NCBI RefSeq assembly: GCF_021343995.1
Contig: NZ_JAJTTE010000013.1
Span: 82,152-146,151 of the forward strand
Length of the DNA stretch: 64,000 nucleotides
From: Pseudonocardia terrae
GTDB taxonomy: Bacteria; Actinomycetota; Actinomycetes; Mycobacteriales; Pseudonocardiaceae
Direction of reading: 5' to 3'
The notes beneath the pieces were generated by a model, which worked only from the letters and a program-made list of their open reading frames with translations, made no database searches and was not told the origin of the DNA. The position numbers and the translations under genes were made by a program. Within the stretch, counting starts at the first letter, position 1. The number at the start of each line of letters is the position of its first letter. This document shows, piece by piece, positions 18,240 to 27,593 of this stretch.

Positions 18240-19583
18240 TCAGAAGAACGTCCCGCACCACGGCACGGTGTCCGGCCCGGTCGCCGCGAAGAGCCGGTCG
18301 GCGCGGGCGACGGCGGCCCCGTCGTGCACGGTCCACCAGCCACTCGCGACGAGCTCGGACGGCCGCCGGTCGCCCAGGTAGGCCATGGCGAGGCCCGCGA
18401 CGTCGCATTCCAGGTCGGCCGGCCAGTCCTCGGCCGGTGAGGGGTCTGGGGGGCCCGCGCCGTTCGTACCGGCGGCGCGGCCGTCGATCACGTGCACGCC
18501 GTCGTTGCCCGGGAACAGGGCGTCGTGCACGCGGAGGCGGAGCGGCTCGCCCCCGGACTCGCCCCAGCTGCGGGCGGCGAAGGCGGCGGGCACGTCGAGC
18601 AGGCGCAGCCAGGTCTCGTCGTCGACGCCGGTGGTGCGGCAGGCCCGCGGGTCCTCGAGGAACAGGTCCACCGGCTCGTCCAGTGGGCGCAGGTGCGCCG
18701 AGACGGCGCGGAGGAGGTCGATGCGCAGCAGGAATCGCCAGAGGCCTGCTGTGGCCTGCGGGGTCGCGGCGTGCAGGTCGTGGAGCTCGAGGACGTTCTC
18801 GCCGAAGTCCGTACCGTCCTGGCGCACGGTCCAGGTGGCGAAGCCGTCGTCGCCGCGGGGGCCGGTGTGCACCGCGATCCCCCGGGCCTCGTCGGCGGTC
18901 CGCCGGGAGCGCAGGACGTGCGCCCACCAGCCCTCGTCGCGTTCGATCGGGCCCGGGCGTGCGGTCGCGGCCAGGATGCGGGCGTAGAGCGGCGGCAGGA
19001 CCGTCGCGGCCTCGTCGGGGTCGAGCAGCCGGACCTCGCCGCCCGCCGGGGCGCCGGTGCGGAAGCGGGCGCCGGCGGTCACCCGCAGGTTCCGGCCCCG
19101 GCTGGCGACGCCGTAGCCGAAGCGGCCGTAGATGCGCGCCTCGCTGGCCCGCAGGGTCGCCGCGATCTCACCGCGGTCGGCGGCGTCGGACAGCTGCTCG
19201 CGCATGAGCCCGGTGAGCAGGCCGCGACGGGTCCGGTCGGCCCGGACGCCGACGCGGGTGACGGCCGCCATCGGTACCCGCGCCCCGCCGGGCACCGTGA
19301 GTGCCGACCCGAAGCTCATCGCGGTCCCGGCGAGGGTGCCCGCGGGCAGGTCCACGCCGAACGTGCGGCCCGGGGCGTAGGAGAGCCGGGTGAGGGCCCA
19401 GTGCTCGTCGTCGGCGGGCCCACCGCCGTGGAGGGCGGCGCGGAAGAGGGTGTGCGCCGAGCGGAGCTCCCCGGGCTCCAGCACCCGCACCTCGGCGGCG
19501 GGACGCGCCGCGCCGGCCGGGGACGCGGGTGGGCGCGGGGCGGCGGTGTCGGGCTCGCGGGGATCGGTACCGGTCGTGCTCAC
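18240..19583 (-). CDS. Eis-type GNAT N-acetyltransferase
   Basis: A 447-residue protein of the Eis/UPF0256 family: two GNAT-like domains followed by a sterol-carrier-like C-terminal domain. The acetyl-CoA loop is VTRVGVRADRTRRGLLTGLM in the first domain, and the protein ends in GTFF, consistent with the C-terminal carboxylate that Eis uses as a catalytic base. Mycobacterial Eis acetylates aminoglycosides and proteins; the native substrate here is unknown. The first 30 residues are a Pro/Ala-rich tail with no homology, so translation may begin a little later than annotated. Confidence 0.85.
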   Translation of the reverse strand: MSTTGTDPREPDTAAPRPPASPAGAARPAAEVRVLEPGELRSAHTLFRAALHGGGPADDEHWALTRLSYAPGRTFGVDLPAGTLAGTAMSFGSALTVPGGARVPMAAVTRVGVRADRTRRGLLTGLMREQLSDAADRGEIAATLRASEARIYGRFGYGVASRGRNLRVTAGARFRTGAPAGGEVRLLDPDEAATVLPPLYARILAATARPGPIERDEGWWAHVLRSRRTADEARGIAVHTGPRGDDGFATWTVRQDGTDFGENVLELHDLHAATPQATAGLWRFLLRIDLLRAVSAHLRPLDEPVDLFLEDPRACRTTGVDDETWLRLLDVPAAFAARSWGESGGEPLRLRVHDALFPGNDGVHVIDGRAAGTNGAGPPDPSPAEDWPADLECDVAGLAMAYLGDRRPSELVASGWWTVHDGAAVARADRLFAATGPDTVPWCGTFF

Positions 19584-19667
19584 GGTCGTCGATCCTCGGG
19601 CCCCGGGCCGCCTCCTGTCATCCGGAATCCGGTGCGGGCCGGGTCCGGCTCGGCCGGAGCGCCGGGA

Positions 19668-20693
19668 TCAGACGCGAGCGACCTGGTAGGTGCCCTGGTC
19701 GTCGAGGACCGTGACCGGGACCTCGACGTTCTCGCCGTCGACGTTCGCGGTGCAGCTGAAGGTCGAACCGGCCTCGACCTTCTGGCCCTCGGGGCAGCTC
19801 ACGCCGGTGGCGCCGAGGCCGTAGTCCTGGGTGAGGATCTGGGTGACCCCGGCCTGCAGGGCCGGCTGGTCGAACTCCTCGGTCACGAGGAAGCCCGGCT
19901 TCCAGAACGCGGTCACGGCCAGGACGGCCAGCACGACCACCAGTACGGCGGCGCCGGCCACGAGCTTCCGGTCGCCCCCGGGCCACCCGCGCCGGCGTAC
20001 GGCGCGGCCCGTCCCGCCCGGGAGGGTGGAGGTCGCGGAGGCGGCACCGGGGATGCCGGTGCCCGCCGGGTCCCAGCCGCCCTGCACCGCCGTGCGGTCG
20101 CCCTCGGGGGTCCAGCCGCCGTGCACGGCCGTGCGGTCGCCCGCCGGATCCCAGCTGCCCTGCACCGCCGTGCGGTCGCCCTCCGCGGCCCAGGAGGCCT
20201 CGGCCCCGCTCTGCGGGGTGGCCGCCGGGTCCCAGGCCGCGGTCCCGGCCGGGTCCCGGTCCGGACCTTCGCCCCGGGTGGCGGTGCTCCAGCCCGAGCC
20301 GGTCACGGTCGCCTCGGGGTCGCCAACGCCACCCACGCCGCCCACGCCACCCACGCCACCCGGGTCGCCGACGCCGCCCGGGTCGCCAACGCCGCCCGGG
20401 TCGCCAACGCCGCCCGGGTCGCCGGCCGGGACGGCCGGGGAGCCGTAGGCCGGGGTGGGCGGGTCGGCCTCGCCGGTGCGGGTGAAGTCCCACCCGGACC
20501 GCCCGGTGTGCGGCACGGTGACCGACGCGGAGTCGTCCGTGACGGCCTTCCCCCCGCCGGGGCCGTACCGGTCGGCGTCATACCGCTCGGCGCGGTCCTC
20601 CGCGGACGGGTCCGGTCCGGTCGCGTCGCCCTGGCCGCCGGCGGCCCGGTGGCTCCGCTCCGTCTCCCCGTGCGGGTCCCGTGGGGTGCTCAT
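19668..20693 (-). CDS. DUF4333 membrane protein with repetitive N-terminal region
   Basis: A 341-residue protein. The first ~235 residues are low-complexity and cytoplasmic by position: four GDPGGV-type hexapeptides followed by GGV repeats near 92-125, then three copies of a GDRTAV(Q/H)GGW-like repeat near 170-215. A single helix LVAGAAVLVVVLAVLAVTAF follows, then a DUF4333 domain with two Cys (GVSCPEG and FSCTAN) likely to form a disulfide outside the membrane. The M. tuberculosis gene in the same position is Rv2091c. DUF4333 function is unknown. The repeats are reflected in repetitive DNA and may vary in length between strains. Confidence 0.82.
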   Translation of the reverse strand: MSTPRDPHGETERSHRAAGGQGDATGPDPSAEDRAERYDADRYGPGGGKAVTDDSASVTVPHTGRSGWDFTRTGEADPPTPAYGSPAVPAGDPGGVGDPGGVGDPGGVGDPGGVGGVGGVGGVGDPEATVTGSGWSTATRGEGPDRDPAGTAAWDPAATPQSGAEASWAAEGDRTAVQGSWDPAGDRTAVHGGWTPEGDRTAVQGGWDPAGTGIPGAASATSTLPGGTGRAVRRRGWPGGDRKLVAGAAVLVVVLAVLAVTAFWKPGFLVTEEFDQPALQAGVTQILTQDYGLGATGVSCPEGQKVEAGSTFSCTANVDGENVEVPVTVLDDQGTYQVARV

Positions 20694-20738
20694 CGCCGAC
20701 CTTCCGTCCGTCCTGCGTTCCGTGCCGCGGTGCGTGCC

Positions 20739-20843
20739 CGTGTCGCCAGTGCTCGTGTTGCCAGTGCTCGTGTTGCCAATGCCCGTGTCGCCAGTGCTCG
20801 TGTTGCCAGTGCTCGTGTTGCCAATGCCTGTGTCGCCAGTGCC
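20739..20843. repeat. 15-bp tandem repeat, seven units, in a 438-bp gene-free gap
   Basis: Seven units of 15 bases, CGTGT(C/T)GCCA(G/A)TGC(T/C), run without gaps and form a higher-order 45-base period. Degenerate copies continue to about 20925. The gap 20694-21131 between the DUF4333 start and the helY stop holds nothing else I can support. Translations across it are simple pentapeptide repeats in several frames, which speaks against coding. Confidence 0.85.
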
Positions 20844-21131
20844 TGGTCGTCATTGCCCGTCTCCTCGGTGCCCGTGTCCTCAGTGCCGTGTCGTCGGTGC
20901 TGTGTCCTCGGTGCTGGGTCGTCGGGCGCCTGGGCGGACCCCTCACGGGCCGCCCGGGCAACGATCCAAGCACACCGCGGGGCGATGCCGCGGCCGGTCA
21001 CCGCCCGGCGGCGACGCTCACAGCATGGGTGCGCACGCTGCCGCCGCGGGTCGGCACCCCGCTGCCCCACCCGGCCCAGGCGGTACGCCCGCCGCCGCCC
21101 ACTCCCGGCGCGCTCAGCCCACTTCCGGCGG

Positions 21132-23897
21132 TCAGCCCACTCCCGCCGCCACGACGCCCCGGCGGACCTCCCTGGCCGCCCGGTGCGCGGTGCGCCCGAC
21201 CCCCTCGGTCTTCCCGGCGACCGAGGCGATCTGCTCGAGCAGGTCGAGCACCTGCCGGGCCCACCGGACGAAGTCGCCCGCGGACAGCTCCTGCCCGTTG
21301 CGCTCGGCGGCCTCCAGGACCTGGGCCAGCGACTCCCCGCGGGCCCACCGGTGCATCGGCCAGGCGAAGCCGAGGTCCGGCTCGCGGGTGCGGTCGATCT
21401 TGTGCCGGCGCTCGTCCTGTTCGAGCTCCGCCCAGATCCGCACCGTGTCGGCCAGAGCCTCGGTGACCGCGCCCTGCGGGACCCGCGGGACCGGGGCGTC
21501 GTCCCGGCGCGACTCGTAGACCAGCGCGGACACCACCGCCGCGAGCTCGGCGGGCTCGAGGCCCGACCACACGTCGTGCCGCAGGCACTCCGCGGCGAGC
21601 AGGTCCGACTCGCCCCAGAGGCGGGACAGCCTGTGACCGTCCTCGGTGACCGTCTCGCCGTCGAGGTACCCACGCTCCGTGAGCAGCGCCCGGATCCGGT
21701 CGAAGCCGCGGGCCAGCGAGTGCGTGGTGGCCCGGACCTTCTGCCGGAGCTGCTCGGTCTCGCGCTCCAGCCGCGTGTGGCGCTCGCCCCAGCGAGCGTG
21801 GGCCTCGCGGTCGTCGCAGCCGTGGCACGGGTGGGACCGGAGCGCACGGCGCAGGGTGGTGAGCTCCGGATCGTCGGCGGCACCGCCACCGCGCCGCTTC
21901 CGCTGCGGGGTGGGCGCCACGATGCCGGTGTTGCGCAGCGACGAGGCCAGGTCGCGCCGGACCCGCGGCGAGCGGTGGTCGACGCGCTTCGGCAGCCGCA
22001 TCCGGCCGAGCGTGCTCACCGCGACCGGGAAGTCCGCTGCGGAGAGCCGGCCCGCCCAGCGGTCCTCGGTGAGCACCAGCGGCCGCGGGTCCTCGTGGTC
22101 GCCGGGCGGGTCGAGGACGACGGCGAGCCCGGAACGACGCCCGCCCGGCACCGCGATGACGTCGCCGGGCCGCAGCGTGCGCAGCGACTCCGTGACCTCC
22201 TGGCGGCGCTCGGCCGAGCCCTGTCGGCGCAGCGCCTTCTCCCGGTCGGACACCTGGCGGCGCAGCCGGGCGTACTCGGTGAAGTCGCCGAGGTGGCACT
22301 GCATGGACTCGGCGTAGCTGCGCAGGGCCTCGGTGTTCCGCTCGATCCGCCGCGCCAGCCCGACGACCGACCGGTCCGCCTGGAACTGCCCGAACGACTG
22401 CTCCAGCAGCTCGCGGCCCTGTTCGATGCCGAGCCGCTCCACCAGGTTGATCGTCATGTTGTAGTCCGCGCGGAAGGAGCTGCGCAGCGGGTACGTGCGG
22501 GTCGAGGCGAGGCCGGCCACCTGCTCCGGGTCCACCCCGGGCTGCCAGATGACGACTGCGTGCCCCTCGACGTCGATCCCCCGCCGCCCGGCCCGCCCGG
22601 TGAGCTGCGTGTACTCGCCGGGGGTGAGATCGACGTGGGCCTCGCCGTTGTACTTGACCAGCCGCTCGAGGACGACGGTCCGCGCCGGCATGTTGATCCC
22701 GAGCGCGAGGGTCTCGGTGGCGAACACGCACCGCACGAGGCCCTCGACGAACAGCTCCTCGACCGTCTCCTTGAAGGCCGGCAGCATGCCCGCGTGGTGC
22801 GCCGCGATGCCGCGCTCGAGCGCCTCGCGCCACTCCCAGTAGCCCAGCACGCCCAGGTCGCCCTGGGGCAGGTCGCCGGTGTGCTTCTCGATGATCCGCC
22901 GGATCTCGCTGACCTCGGCCTCCGTGGTGAGCCGCAGCCCGGCCCGGACGCACTGGCCCACCGCGGCGTCGCAGCCCGCGCGGCTGAACACGAAGGTGAT
23001 CGCCGGCAGCAGGGCCGCCCGGTCGAGCCGGTCGATGACCGTGACCCGTGAGGCCGGCCGGATCCCGCCGCGGGAGCGCGGCGGCCCGCCCCGCCCGGGA
23101 CCCGACGAGCGGCCGCGACGACCGTCGGTCACCCAGGTCGCCATGTTGTCCTGGCGGGTGAGCTCGCGGGTCTGCCGCAGCAGCTCGGGATCGACGGCGA
23201 GCTCGCCGGCCCGCTCGGCGAACAGGTCGTAGAGCCGGTTGCCGACCATCATGTGCTGCCACAGCGGCACCGGCCGCACCTCGTCGACGACGACGGCGGT
23301 GTCGCCCCGCACGGCGACCAGCCAGTCCCCGAACTCCTCGGCGTTGCTCACCGTGGCGGACAGGCTGACGAGCGCGACGTGCTCGGGCAGCTGGAGGATG
23401 ACCTCCTCCCAGACCGCGCCGCGGAAGCGGTCGGCGAGGTAGTGCACCTCGTCCATGACGACGTACCCGAGCTGGTCGAGCGACCGTGAGCCCGCGTAGA
23501 TCATGTTGCGCAGGACCTCGGTGGTCATCACGACCACCTGCGCGTCGCCGTTCACGCTGGTGTCGCCGGTGAGCAGGCCGACGGCCCCGGCCCCGTGCCG
23601 CTCGACGAGGTCGGCGTACTTCTGGTTCGACAGCGCCTTGATCGGCGTGGTGTAGAAGCACTTGAGGCCCTGCGCCAGGGCCAGGTGCACGGCGAACTCG
23701 CCGACGACGGTCTTGCCCGCGCCGGTCGGCGCGCAGACGAGCACCCCGTGCCCGTCCTCGAGCGCCTCGCACGCCTCGCGCTGGAACCCGTCGAGACCGA
23801 AGGGGAGGGACCCGGCGAACTCGCTCAGCCGCGGATGCGCGGCGCGGGCCCGGGCCGCGGCGTACGCCTCGGCGGGGGCCGGTGTGCTGCTGGCCAC
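21132..23897 (-). CDS. helY: Ski2/Mtr4-like ATP-dependent RNA helicase HelY
   Basis: A 921-residue superfamily 2 helicase. Walker A is APTGAGKT at residues 56-63, with DEVH near 150, SLSATV, and the second RecA domain motif QLTGRAGRRGID. The C-terminal half matches the Ski2-like ratchet and DSHCT regions. HelY is expected to unwind RNA in 3'-5' turnover. Compared with family members there is a Gly/Arg-rich stretch (GRRGRSSGPGRGG) between the two RecA domains, near 257-280. The gene lies upstream of the DUF4333 gene and downstream of tatC, as in M. tuberculosis (Rv2092c). Confidence 0.95.
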   Translation of the reverse strand: MASSTPAPAEAYAAARARAAHPRLSEFAGSLPFGLDGFQREACEALEDGHGVLVCAPTGAGKTVVGEFAVHLALAQGLKCFYTTPIKALSNQKYADLVERHGAGAVGLLTGDTSVNGDAQVVVMTTEVLRNMIYAGSRSLDQLGYVVMDEVHYLADRFRGAVWEEVILQLPEHVALVSLSATVSNAEEFGDWLVAVRGDTAVVVDEVRPVPLWQHMMVGNRLYDLFAERAGELAVDPELLRQTRELTRQDNMATWVTDGRRGRSSGPGRGGPPRSRGGIRPASRVTVIDRLDRAALLPAITFVFSRAGCDAAVGQCVRAGLRLTTEAEVSEIRRIIEKHTGDLPQGDLGVLGYWEWREALERGIAAHHAGMLPAFKETVEELFVEGLVRCVFATETLALGINMPARTVVLERLVKYNGEAHVDLTPGEYTQLTGRAGRRGIDVEGHAVVIWQPGVDPEQVAGLASTRTYPLRSSFRADYNMTINLVERLGIEQGRELLEQSFGQFQADRSVVGLARRIERNTEALRSYAESMQCHLGDFTEYARLRRQVSDREKALRRQGSAERRQEVTESLRTLRPGDVIAVPGGRRSGLAVVLDPPGDHEDPRPLVLTEDRWAGRLSAADFPVAVSTLGRMRLPKRVDHRSPRVRRDLASSLRNTGIVAPTPQRKRRGGGAADDPELTTLRRALRSHPCHGCDDREAHARWGERHTRLERETEQLRQKVRATTHSLARGFDRIRALLTERGYLDGETVTEDGHRLSRLWGESDLLAAECLRHDVWSGLEPAELAAVVSALVYESRRDDAPVPRVPQGAVTEALADTVRIWAELEQDERRHKIDRTREPDLGFAWPMHRWARGESLAQVLEAAERNGQELSAGDFVRWARQVLDLLEQIASVAGKTEGVGRTAHRAAREVRRGVVAAGVG

Positions 23898-23978
23898 CCG
23901 ACCAGGCTGTCACACCACACCGACACTCCGCCGTGTGATAGCCCCGTTACCCCGCTCACGAGCGGGGCGGACTCGCCC

Positions 23979-24992
23979 TCAGGTCACGTCGTCGACGTTG
24001 CGGGTGCTCGGCTCCGCGCTGTGCAGCGGGGCAGGCGGCGGGACCGGGCTCGGCCCGTCGAGGCCGCCGGCCCCGTGGACACCGCCGGGTGTGTCGATCC
24101 GGCTGGGCCCGTCGACCGCGCTCGGGGTGGTGTCGATCGGGGACGGGGCGTCGGGGTCCCAGTCGTCCCAGCCCTCGGCCTTGCGCAGCTTCGCCTTGCG
24201 CGCGTCGTGCACCCGCGCGATCTGGATGGCGAGCTCGAACAGCAGCGTGAGCGCCAGCGCGAGCGCCGTCATCGAGATCGGGTCCTGCCCCGGCGTGGCG
24301 ACGGCGGCGAACACGAACAGGCCGAAGATGATCCCGCGCCGCGACTTCCGCAGCCGCGCGTAGCTCAGGATCCCGATCTGGTTCAGCATCACCACGAGCA
24401 GCGGGATCTCGAAGCTCACGCCGAAGATCAGCAGCAGCGCGATGACGAACCCGAAGTAGCTCTCGCCGGTCAGCGCGGTGGTCTGGACGTTGCTGCCGAT
24501 CGTCAGCAGGAACGCCAGACCCTGCGAGACGACGAAGTAGGCGAGCACCGCACCCGCGACGAACAGCACGGCGGCGGTGCTGACGAAGATCAGCGCGAAC
24601 TTGCGCTCCTTCGGGTACAGCCCGGGCACGATGAACGCCCAGATCTGGTACAGCCAGATCGGGCACGCCAGGACGATGCCGGCGACCGCACCGACCTTGA
24701 GCCGCAGCATGAACTGGTCGAACGGCCCGGTGCCGAGCAGGGTGCAGGAACCGTCGGCGGTGAACACGGCCCGCGACGAGGCGGGCAACGAGCAGTACGG
24801 CTGCTTGAGCAGCTCGCCGAGGCTCGGCGCGCCGAAGAACCCGACCTCGAACCAGATGTAGCCGACGATCGTGGTGAGCGCGATCGCGAGCAGCGAGATC
24901 CCGAGGCGGTTGCGCAGCTCGTAGAGGTGCTCGACGAGCGTCATCGTGCCGTCGGGGTTCTTCGGCCGCCGGCGGAGGCTGAGCTTCACCAC
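23979..24992 (-). CDS. tatC: Sec-independent translocase subunit TatC
   Basis: A 337-residue polytopic protein with six predicted helices and the TatC signatures [12 protein letters not shown] at the N-terminus and [15 protein letters not shown] after the last helix. TatC recognises twin-arginine signal peptides and forms the core of the translocase with TatA. The C-terminal ~65 residues are an Asp/Pro/Ser-rich cytoplasmic tail not found in enteric TatC. The gene follows tatA by 13 bases and precedes helY, an order shared with M. tuberculosis. Confidence 0.97.
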   Translation of the reverse strand: MVKLSLRRRPKNPDGTMTLVEHLYELRNRLGISLLAIALTTIVGYIWFEVGFFGAPSLGELLKQPYCSLPASSRAVFTADGSCTLLGTGPFDQFMLRLKVGAVAGIVLACPIWLYQIWAFIVPGLYPKERKFALIFVSTAAVLFVAGAVLAYFVVSQGLAFLLTIGSNVQTTALTGESYFGFVIALLLIFGVSFEIPLLVVMLNQIGILSYARLRKSRRGIIFGLFVFAAVATPGQDPISMTALALALTLLFELAIQIARVHDARKAKLRKAEGWDDWDPDAPSPIDTTPSAVDGPSRIDTPGGVHGAGGLDGPSPVPPPAPLHSAEPSTRNVDDVT

Positions 24993-25005
24993 GTCGAGCG
25001 GGGCC

Positions 25006-25299
25006 TTACTGCTGGTGCTCGCGCTGCTCCGCCGGCTGCTCGGCCGGGCGCGCCGGCTCGGCGGCCGCGGGGCCCGTGCTGCCGGTGGTGCCCTGCGCCG
25101 GCGGGAGCGGGGCCGGGGGTTCCTGCTTCGCCGCCGGCTCCTCGGTCTTCCCGTCGTTCTTCATGCCCTTCATCTCGCCCTTGAAGATGCGGGCGGACTG
25201 GCCGACGGAGCGGGCCATGTCGGGCAGCTTCTTGGCGCCGAACAGCAGGAGCACCACCACCACGAGGATGACGATCTCCCACCCGCCGAGACTCGGCAT
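25006..25299 (-). CDS. tatA: Sec-independent translocase subunit TatA
   Basis: A 97-residue protein with an N-terminal helix [20 protein letters not shown] at residues 7-26, including the FG-hinge, then an amphipathic helix [18 protein letters not shown], then a Pro/Ala/Glu-rich tail. It forms the protein-conducting oligomer of the Tat pathway. The ATG was chosen because it starts at the conserved MPSLGGWE and has AAGGA upstream; the open frame continues to 25515 without homology. No TatB is visible. Confidence 0.96.
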   Translation of the reverse strand: MPSLGGWEIVILVVVVLLLFGAKKLPDMARSVGQSARIFKGEMKGMKNDGKTEEPAAKQEPPAPLPPAQGTTGSTGPAAAEPARPAEQPAEQREHQQ

Positions 25300-25360
25300 G
25301 AGCAGTCCTTTCGACGGAACCGGTTCGCCCTGATAGTACGCACCGGCGCCCCGGCCACGG

Positions 25361-25546
25361 TCAGCGGCGGGCGCGCAGTTCCGCGGCCGCCGCCCGCAGC
25401 GGGACGACGGACTCCCCGGCCCGCCGGCGCTCGTGCTGGGCGGCGTGCACGAACCGCCGCACGTGCGCCAGGCAGACCACCGCCACGGCCAGCAGCAGCA
25501 CGATCCCCGCCGCACCCAGCAGGACCGGCACCCAGTACAGACCCAT
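25361..25546 (-). CDS. Small single-helix membrane protein, function unknown
   Basis: A 61-residue predicted protein. Residues 3-26 (GLYWVPVLLGAAGIVLLLAV and following) form one hydrophobic helix, and the rest is Arg/Ala-rich and cytoplasmic. Its ATG overlaps the pafC stop as TGATG, a classic coupling arrangement, and it is 61 bases upstream of tatA. I do not recognise a family. Its placement and coupling argue that it is real; a role linked to the Tat system or PafBC is speculation. Confidence 0.65.
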   Translation of the reverse strand: MGLYWVPVLLGAAGIVLLLAVAVVCLAHVRRFVHAAQHERRRAGESVVPLRAAAAELRARR

Positions 25547-26562
25547 CAACGCTCCCCCGCTCCGTCGTCGTCCGTGGTGGCGGTCCCGGCGGACGTGGCC
25601 GCCGTGGCCGCCGTCGATGCGGACGCGAGAGCCGCCCGAGCGCGCTCGGCCACCGCGGCCGCCAGCTCCGGAGGCTCCAGCACCCGCGCGCCGCCGCCGA
25701 GGCCGAGCACCAGCCGGACCAGCCATGCCGGGTCGGCGTAGCGCAGCCGGACGCGCGCCGCGCCCGACCCGTCGAGGTGCTCGACGACCTCGTCCACCGG
25801 GTAGTACTCGGCGATCCAGCGGGCCTCGCGGGCCACCTCGAGGACCGCGGTGCGGTGCTCCTCGCTGGGCGTGAACAGCCCGCGCGAGACGTCGTGCGGC
25901 TCCGCGTCGGACGGCGGCGAGCTCGGTTCGGCGAGCTCGGCGACCTCCTCGACCCGGTCCAGCCGGAACAGCCGCACGCCCTCCGCGCGCCGGCACCAGG
26001 CCTCCAGGTACCCGCGGCCCTCGACGAGCAGCAGCCGCATCGGGTCGACCGTCCGGCGGGACACCGCGTCCCGCCCCGCCGTGTAGTAGACGATCTGCAG
26101 GGCCCGCCCGCGGTCGAGGGCGCCGCGCACCGCGGCGGCGGTGGCCTCCTCCTCGCGGGTGAGGTCGACGGCGACGGTCGCCACCCCGGCGTCGCCCACG
26201 GCCCGCTCGATCTTGGCGGTGGCCCGCCGCACGGCCGCGGTGTCGACGACGCCGGGCGCCTCGCTCAGCGTGCGCAGCGCCACCAGCAGGGCGGTCGCCT
26301 CCGCCGTGGTCAGCCGCAGCGGGCGGCGCATGCCGGCGTCCTCGGTCACGCTCACCGTGTCGCCGGAGAACGAGAGGTCGACGAGGTCGCCCGGCCCGTA
26401 CCCGGGCAGCCCGCACATCCACAGCAGCTCGAGGTCGCGGCGCAGCTGCCGCGGGGTGATGTCGAAGTCCGCGGCGGCCTCGGCGATCGGGATCCCGGGC
26501 CGGGCCAGCAGGTACGGCACCAGCGACAGCAGCCGCGGCAACCGGTCGGCGACCCCGCTCAC
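25546..26562 (-). CDS. pafC: WYL-domain transcriptional activator PafC
   Basis: A 338-residue protein with an N-terminal winged helix-turn-helix (residues ~5-60, IAEAAADFDITPRQLRRDLE), a WYL domain in the middle (RRTVDPMRLLLVEGRGYLEAWC) and a C-terminal WCX-type region. PafB and PafC act together as the LexA-independent DNA-damage activator in mycobacteria. The protein ends in an Ala/Thr-rich tail. It lies 22 bases downstream of pafB. Confidence 0.93.
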   Translation of the reverse strand: MSGVADRLPRLLSLVPYLLARPGIPIAEAAADFDITPRQLRRDLELLWMCGLPGYGPGDLVDLSFSGDTVSVTEDAGMRRPLRLTTAEATALLVALRTLSEAPGVVDTAAVRRATAKIERAVGDAGVATVAVDLTREEEATAAAVRGALDRGRALQIVYYTAGRDAVSRRTVDPMRLLLVEGRGYLEAWCRRAEGVRLFRLDRVEEVAELAEPSSPPSDAEPHDVSRGLFTPSEEHRTAVLEVAREARWIAEYYPVDEVVEHLDGSGAARVRLRYADPAWLVRLVLGLGGGARVLEPPELAAAVAERARAALASASTAATAATSAGTATTDDDGAGER

Positions 26563-26584
26563 GCCGCACCCCCCACGACGCGCC

Positions 26585-27574
26585 TCACCGGACCTGTTCC
26601 CCCGCGTGCGCGGCGAGCGCGCCCTCCCACAGCCTCCGGACGTGGGCGGCGAGCCCCGGCGGGTCGAGCACCACGACGTCCGGACCCGCCCCGGCGAGCC
26701 ACCGGGCCACCGTGCGCTCGCTGCGCAGCTCGATCTCCAGCACGTCGCCCGGACGCCCGTCCAGCTCGCGGGGCCCGACGACGGTGCCGAGCCGGCGCAG
26801 CCCGTGCGCGTGCCCCTCGGGAACCCACACCGTGGCGACCCCGACGACCGGGCCGTGGTCGACCGTGCGGTGGATCGACGCCATGAGGTCCGTGCCGGGC
26901 GGCACGGTCACCTCGCCGGGCTCGCTCACCGTCTTGACCGGTTCGAGGATCCGGGACAGCCGGAAGGACCGGACGTCCGCCCGGTCCCGGTCGTGCCCGA
27001 CCAGGTACCAGCGCCCCCGCCACGACACGACGCCCCACGGCTCCACGGTCCGCCGGGCGATCTCGCCGGTCGGCCCGCCGCGGCGGTGGTCGAAGGTCAC
27101 CACCTGGCCCGCCTGCACGGCCGCGAGCAACGGCGCGAACGCCGGCTCCGCCGCCCGGACCCGCGGCTGCACCGACCCGCGGCTCTCGTCGACCTCCACC
27201 CCGGCGGCCCGGAGCTTGCGCAGCGCCCCGTGCGCGGCGCCGGCCAGCTCGGGCGAGTCCCACAGCGACCCGGCCAGCGCGACGGCGGCGGCCTCCTCGG
27301 CGTCGAGGTCGATCTCGCCGAGCTCGTAGTCGCCGCGGGCGATCCGGTAGCCCTCGACCGTGTCGAACGCCGAGGTGCGGCCGGTCTCCAACGGCACGCC
27401 CAGCTCGCGCAGCTCGGTCTTGTCCCGCTCGAACATGCGGAAGAAGGCCTCGTCGCTCGTGGCGTCGGCGTAGCCGGGCACGGTCGCGCGGATCCGCTCC
27501 GCGGTCAGGAACTGCCGCGTCGAGAGCAGGCAGAGCACCAGGTTGACCAGGCGCTCGGCGCGGGCGGAGGACAC
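26585..27574 (-). CDS. pafB: WYL-domain transcriptional activator PafB
   Basis: A 329-residue partner of PafC: an HTH domain at about 1-60 (LVNLVLCLLSTRQFLTAERI), then WYL (TVEPWGVVSWRGRWYLVGHD) and a C-terminal WCX region. GTG at 27574 was chosen because homology starts at SSARAERLVNLVLCLL and TATGCT lies 6 bases upstream, giving a leaderless mRNA; the frame is open further upstream without homology. The pafBC pair was named for linkage to pafA but functions in DNA-damage response. A perfect 12-base palindrome lies in its promoter. Confidence 0.94.
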   Translation of the reverse strand: MSSARAERLVNLVLCLLSTRQFLTAERIRATVPGYADATSDEAFFRMFERDKTELRELGVPLETGRTSAFDTVEGYRIARGDYELGEIDLDAEEAAAVALAGSLWDSPELAGAAHGALRKLRAAGVEVDESRGSVQPRVRAAEPAFAPLLAAVQAGQVVTFDHRRGGPTGEIARRTVEPWGVVSWRGRWYLVGHDRDRADVRSFRLSRILEPVKTVSEPGEVTVPPGTDLMASIHRTVDHGPVVGVATVWVPEGHAHGLRRLGTVVGPRELDGRPGDVLEIELRSERTVARWLAGAGPDVVVLDPPGLAAHVRRLWEGALAAHAGEQVR

Positions 27575-27580
27575 GGGGGC

Positions 27581-27586
27581 AGCATA
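27581..27586 (-). promoter_or_regulatory. Putative -10 of leaderless pafBC operon
   Basis: TATGCT on the minus strand ends 6 bases before the pafB GTG. Confidence 0.55.
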
Positions 27587-27593
27587 CGACCAA

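Noticed and set aside
20578..20973. His/Trp-rich ORF on the minus strand with HWQHE-type repeats
   Set aside because: It is a reading of the 15-bp tandem repeat, overlaps the DUF4333 start in another frame, and equally simple repeats appear in the plus-strand frames. No ribosome site or conserved domain.
18492..23051. 1519-codon plus-strand ORF
   Set aside because: It runs antisense through the Eis-type, DUF4333 and helY genes and has the Arg/Ala/Gly-rich composition of high-GC shadow frames.
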